A stretch of DNA of 64,000 nt from assembly GCF_001653515.1 (NCBI RefSeq), contig NZ_LYOY01000001.1, positions 992,001 to 1,056,000 of the forward strand. Direction: 5' to 3'. The notes beneath the pieces were generated by a model. It did no database searches. It saw nothing but the letters and a program-made list of their open reading frames with translations, and had not been told where the DNA came from. The stretch comes from Streptomyces sp. ERV7. Lineage in GTDB: Bacteria; Actinomycetota; Actinomycetes; Streptomycetales; Streptomycetaceae. The position numbers and the translations under genes are program-made. Positions 62,337 through 64,000 of the stretch are shown here, piece after piece (the first letter of the stretch is position 1; every line of letters starts with the position of its first letter).

Positions 62337-62930
62337 TCAGGGGCGCAGCGCCCGCAGCAGCAGGTCGGCGAGGTGGTCGGCGACCTGCTGCGGGGTGAGC
62401 GGCCCGTCCGGCCGGTACCAGGTGGACAGGTGGTGGACCGACCCGAAGTGGTAGTCCACCACCAGGTCGGCCGGGGTGGCCGTGGAGAAGACCCCGGCCG
62501 TCTGGCCCTCCTCGACCAGGGCCCGGAACCGCTCGTGGTAGCGCCGCCGCTCGACCCGTACCTGCTTGTTCTTCTCGGGGCTGAGGTGGTGCATCGAGCG
62601 GAAGAAGATGGACGCGTCGTCGAGGTTCTCGATGGTGGTGACCACCACGTCGGCGGCCGCGTCGCGCAGCCGCCGCTCGATGGGCGCGTCCGCGTCCGCG
62701 AAGGCGTCGAGGCGCTCCTGCTGGAGGCGCAGCACGCGCGCGTAGACCTCCTGGAGCAGGTCCTCCTTGGAGCCGAAGTAGTGGTAGAGCGCCCCCTTGG
62801 TGACGCCCGCCGCCTCCACGATCTCCTGGACCGAGGTCCTGTCGTACCCGTTCTCGGCGAAGAGGCGGGTGGCGGCGGCCAGCAGCCTCTGGGGGACGGG
62901 GGTACCGCTCCCGTCCGTCGTCCTGGCCAT
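62337..62930 (-). CDS. TetR-family repressor
   Basis: 197-aa regulator. The N-terminal HTH is RLLAAATRLFAENGYDRTSVQEIVEAAGVTKGALYHYFGSKEDLL. The C-terminal ligand domain begins RLQQERLDAF and has the TetR_C arrangement of fatty-acid regulators. ATG at 62930. It sits between the kinase/ACAD operon and the acyl-CoA ligase; the palindrome at 60020-60035 is its likely target and an acyl-CoA its likely ligand. It starts 49 bp from the end of the ligase gene, on the same strand, so may be cotranscribed with it. Confidence 0.9.
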   Translation of the reverse strand: MARTTDGSGTPVPQRLLAAATRLFAENGYDRTSVQEIVEAAGVTKGALYHYFGSKEDLLQEVYARVLRLQQERLDAFADADAPIERRLRDAAADVVVTTIENLDDASIFFRSMHHLSPEKNKQVRVERRRYHERFRALVEEGQTAGVFSTATPADLVVDYHFGSVHHLSTWYRPDGPLTPQQVADHLADLLLRALRP

Positions 62931-62979
62931 GCCGTCGCCGCCTCTCTCTCGTTGGTCGCACCCGCGTTTTCACGCCGTT

Positions 62980-64000
62980 CTAGTGGCGGGAACGCAGTTC
63001 CCGCCTGAGGATCTTCCCACTCGCCGTCTTGGGAAGCTCCGCTAGTACCTCGACCTGCCGGGGATATTTGTACGCGGCCAGCCGTTCCTCGCAGTACGCG
63101 GAGAGCTCGCCGGGGGTGACCTCGGCGCCGGGGCGCAGACTCACGTACGCCTTGACGTTCTCTCCCCGGTACGGGTCGGGGACGCCGACGACGGCCGCCT
63201 CGCGCACCGCCGGGTGGCCGTAGAGCACGTCCTCGACCTCGCGCGGCCACACCTTGAAGCCGGACGCGTTGATCATGTCCTTCTTGCGGTCGACGACGTA
63301 GAGCCAGCCGTCCCGGTCCATGAACCCGATGTCGCCGGTGCGCAGTTCGCCGTCCGGGAAGGTCTCGGCGGTGGCCTCGGGGCGGCGCCAGTAGCCGGGC
63401 ACGACCTGCGGGCCGCGCACCACGATCTCGCCCTGCTCCCCGAGGCCCACCTCCTCGCCCTCCTCGTCGAGGATCCGTACGACCGTCTCGGGGCCGGGCA
63501 GGCCGACCGAGAGCGTGCCCGAGACCGGGTCGACCGGGGCCTCGCGCTCCGGCGGCACCGAGGCGCAGGGCGCGGTGCACTCGGTCAGCCCGTAGCCGTT
63601 GCGCAGATACGGGCCGAAGGCGTCCCGGAACTTCTCCACCAGTGCGGGCGGCACCGGCGCGCCGCCCGAGGAGATCACCCGGAAGGAGTCGAAGTGCTCG
63701 CGGGTGACGCCGGGGGCCGCCGCGAGGGCCATGAACGCGGTGGAGGGGCCCACGGTGTAGGCCGGGCGGTGCTCGGCGAAGGCGTCGAGGACCACGCCGG
63801 GGTGGAAGCGGTAGGCCAGGATCAGGGTGCCCGCGTTGGCGACGCACGCGGCGAGCTGGCAGACCATGCCGGTGATGTGGAAGAGCGGGGCCAGCGCGAA
63901 GTAGCCCGCGCCCTCGGCTATCGGGTGGCCGGTGCGCTGGCGCTCGGCGTTGTAGGTGATGCCCCGGTGGGTGTTCATGGCGCCCTTGGGGGTGCCGCTG
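62980..64000 (-). CDS. Acyl-CoA synthetase (5' end beyond window)
   Basis: AMP-forming fatty-acid or short-acid CoA ligase, C-terminal 340 codons visible and still open at the right edge. The P-loop region SGTPKGAMNTHRG is at the edge. Other motifs: YGLTECTAPC, GELRTGDIGFMDRDGWLYVVDRKKDMINASGFKVWPREVE and the catalytic Lys in LPKTASGKILRRELR. It may activate the acid that the kinase/ACAD pair then processes, as LvaE does in the levulinate pathway. Alternatively a general medium-chain ligase. Confidence 0.92.
   Translation of the reverse strand, partial: SGTPKGAMNTHRGITYNAERQRTGHPIAEGAGYFALAPLFHITGMVCQLAACVANAGTLILAYRFHPGVVLDAFAEHRPAYTVGPSTAFMALAAAPGVTREHFDSFRVISSGGAPVPPALVEKFRDAFGPYLRNGYGLTECTAPCASVPPEREAPVDPVSGTLSVGLPGPETVVRILDEEGEEVGLGEQGEIVVRGPQVVPGYWRRPEATAETFPDGELRTGDIGFMDRDGWLYVVDRKKDMINASGFKVWPREVEDVLYGHPAVREAAVVGVPDPYRGENVKAYVSLRPGAEVTPGELSAYCEERLAAYKYPRQVEVLAELPKTASGKILRRELRSRH

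Overview
The window is high-GC chromosomal DNA with strong G/C third-position bias and dense, mostly short operons. It carries arc and dop of the Pup-proteasome system, mycothiol genes (mshC and a mycothiol-dependent formaldehyde dehydrogenase), a gylR-glpF-glpK-glpD glycerol operon, and a long and a short chaplin. Chaplins point to a Streptomyces core chromosome. From memory, the gene order resembles the S. coelicolor SCO1647 to SCO1690 region, and the first half also resembles M. tuberculosis Rv2112c to Rv2135c; neither comparison was run. No insertion sequence, prophage, CRISPR array or large biosynthetic cluster is visible.

Layout. 1-8 kb: dop (cut by the left edge), arc, a small ferredoxin, a secreted protein, trmI, a CBS-type M50 protease and a solo RecB-like nuclease. 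8-13.4 kb: an orphan NarL-type response regulator, two adjacent peptide-binding lipoproteins without permeases, and a HAD phosphatase. 13.5-22.4 kb: metH, then the divergent gylR and the glycerol operon. 22.5-28.9 kb: a FadR-type regulator convergent with an L-fucose-type operon (fuconate dehydratase, SDR, sugar ABC transporter). 29.2-36.2 kb: PAC2 protein, mshC, a conserved PI3K-like kinase/DUF3090/histidine-phosphatase module whose phosphatase is broken by an exact 107-bp tandem duplication, CorA and a ferritin-like protein. 36.5-42.2 kb: an F420-type oxidoreductase, an aldo/keto reductase, a degenerate RecD2-like protein and small conserved proteins. 42.3-45.3 kb: chpC, chpH, an M20 peptidase and tRNA-Leu(GAG). 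45.4-49.5 kb: RluA-type pseudouridine synthase, a truncated L-fucose dehydrogenase followed by mutarotase and fuconolactonase, then the mycothiol formaldehyde pair. 49.6-54.1 kb: an amino-acid permease and the gluconate genes gntR, gntK and gntP. 54.1-64 kb: a cytochrome b/molybdoenzyme pair, an APC permease, a DMT transporter, a NUDIX protein, two DUF202 membrane proteins, a His-rich protein, and a kinase/acyl-CoA dehydrogenase/TetR/acyl-CoA ligase set resembling the levulinate (Lva) pathway.

How parts fit. Two separated loci together spell a non-phosphorylated L-fucose pathway: mutarotase, dehydrogenase (truncated), lactonase, dehydratase and SDR, plus import. A near-identical CATCSGATGTATGG element lies in front of both the FadR-type gene and the fuconate dehydratase operon. 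A repeated GCATTGTCGAAC element precedes both gylR and glpF. Several genes have a TANNNT hexamer 6-8 nt before the start codon and no ribosome binding site, the usual appearance of leaderless transcripts. Strong hairpins separate most transcription units.
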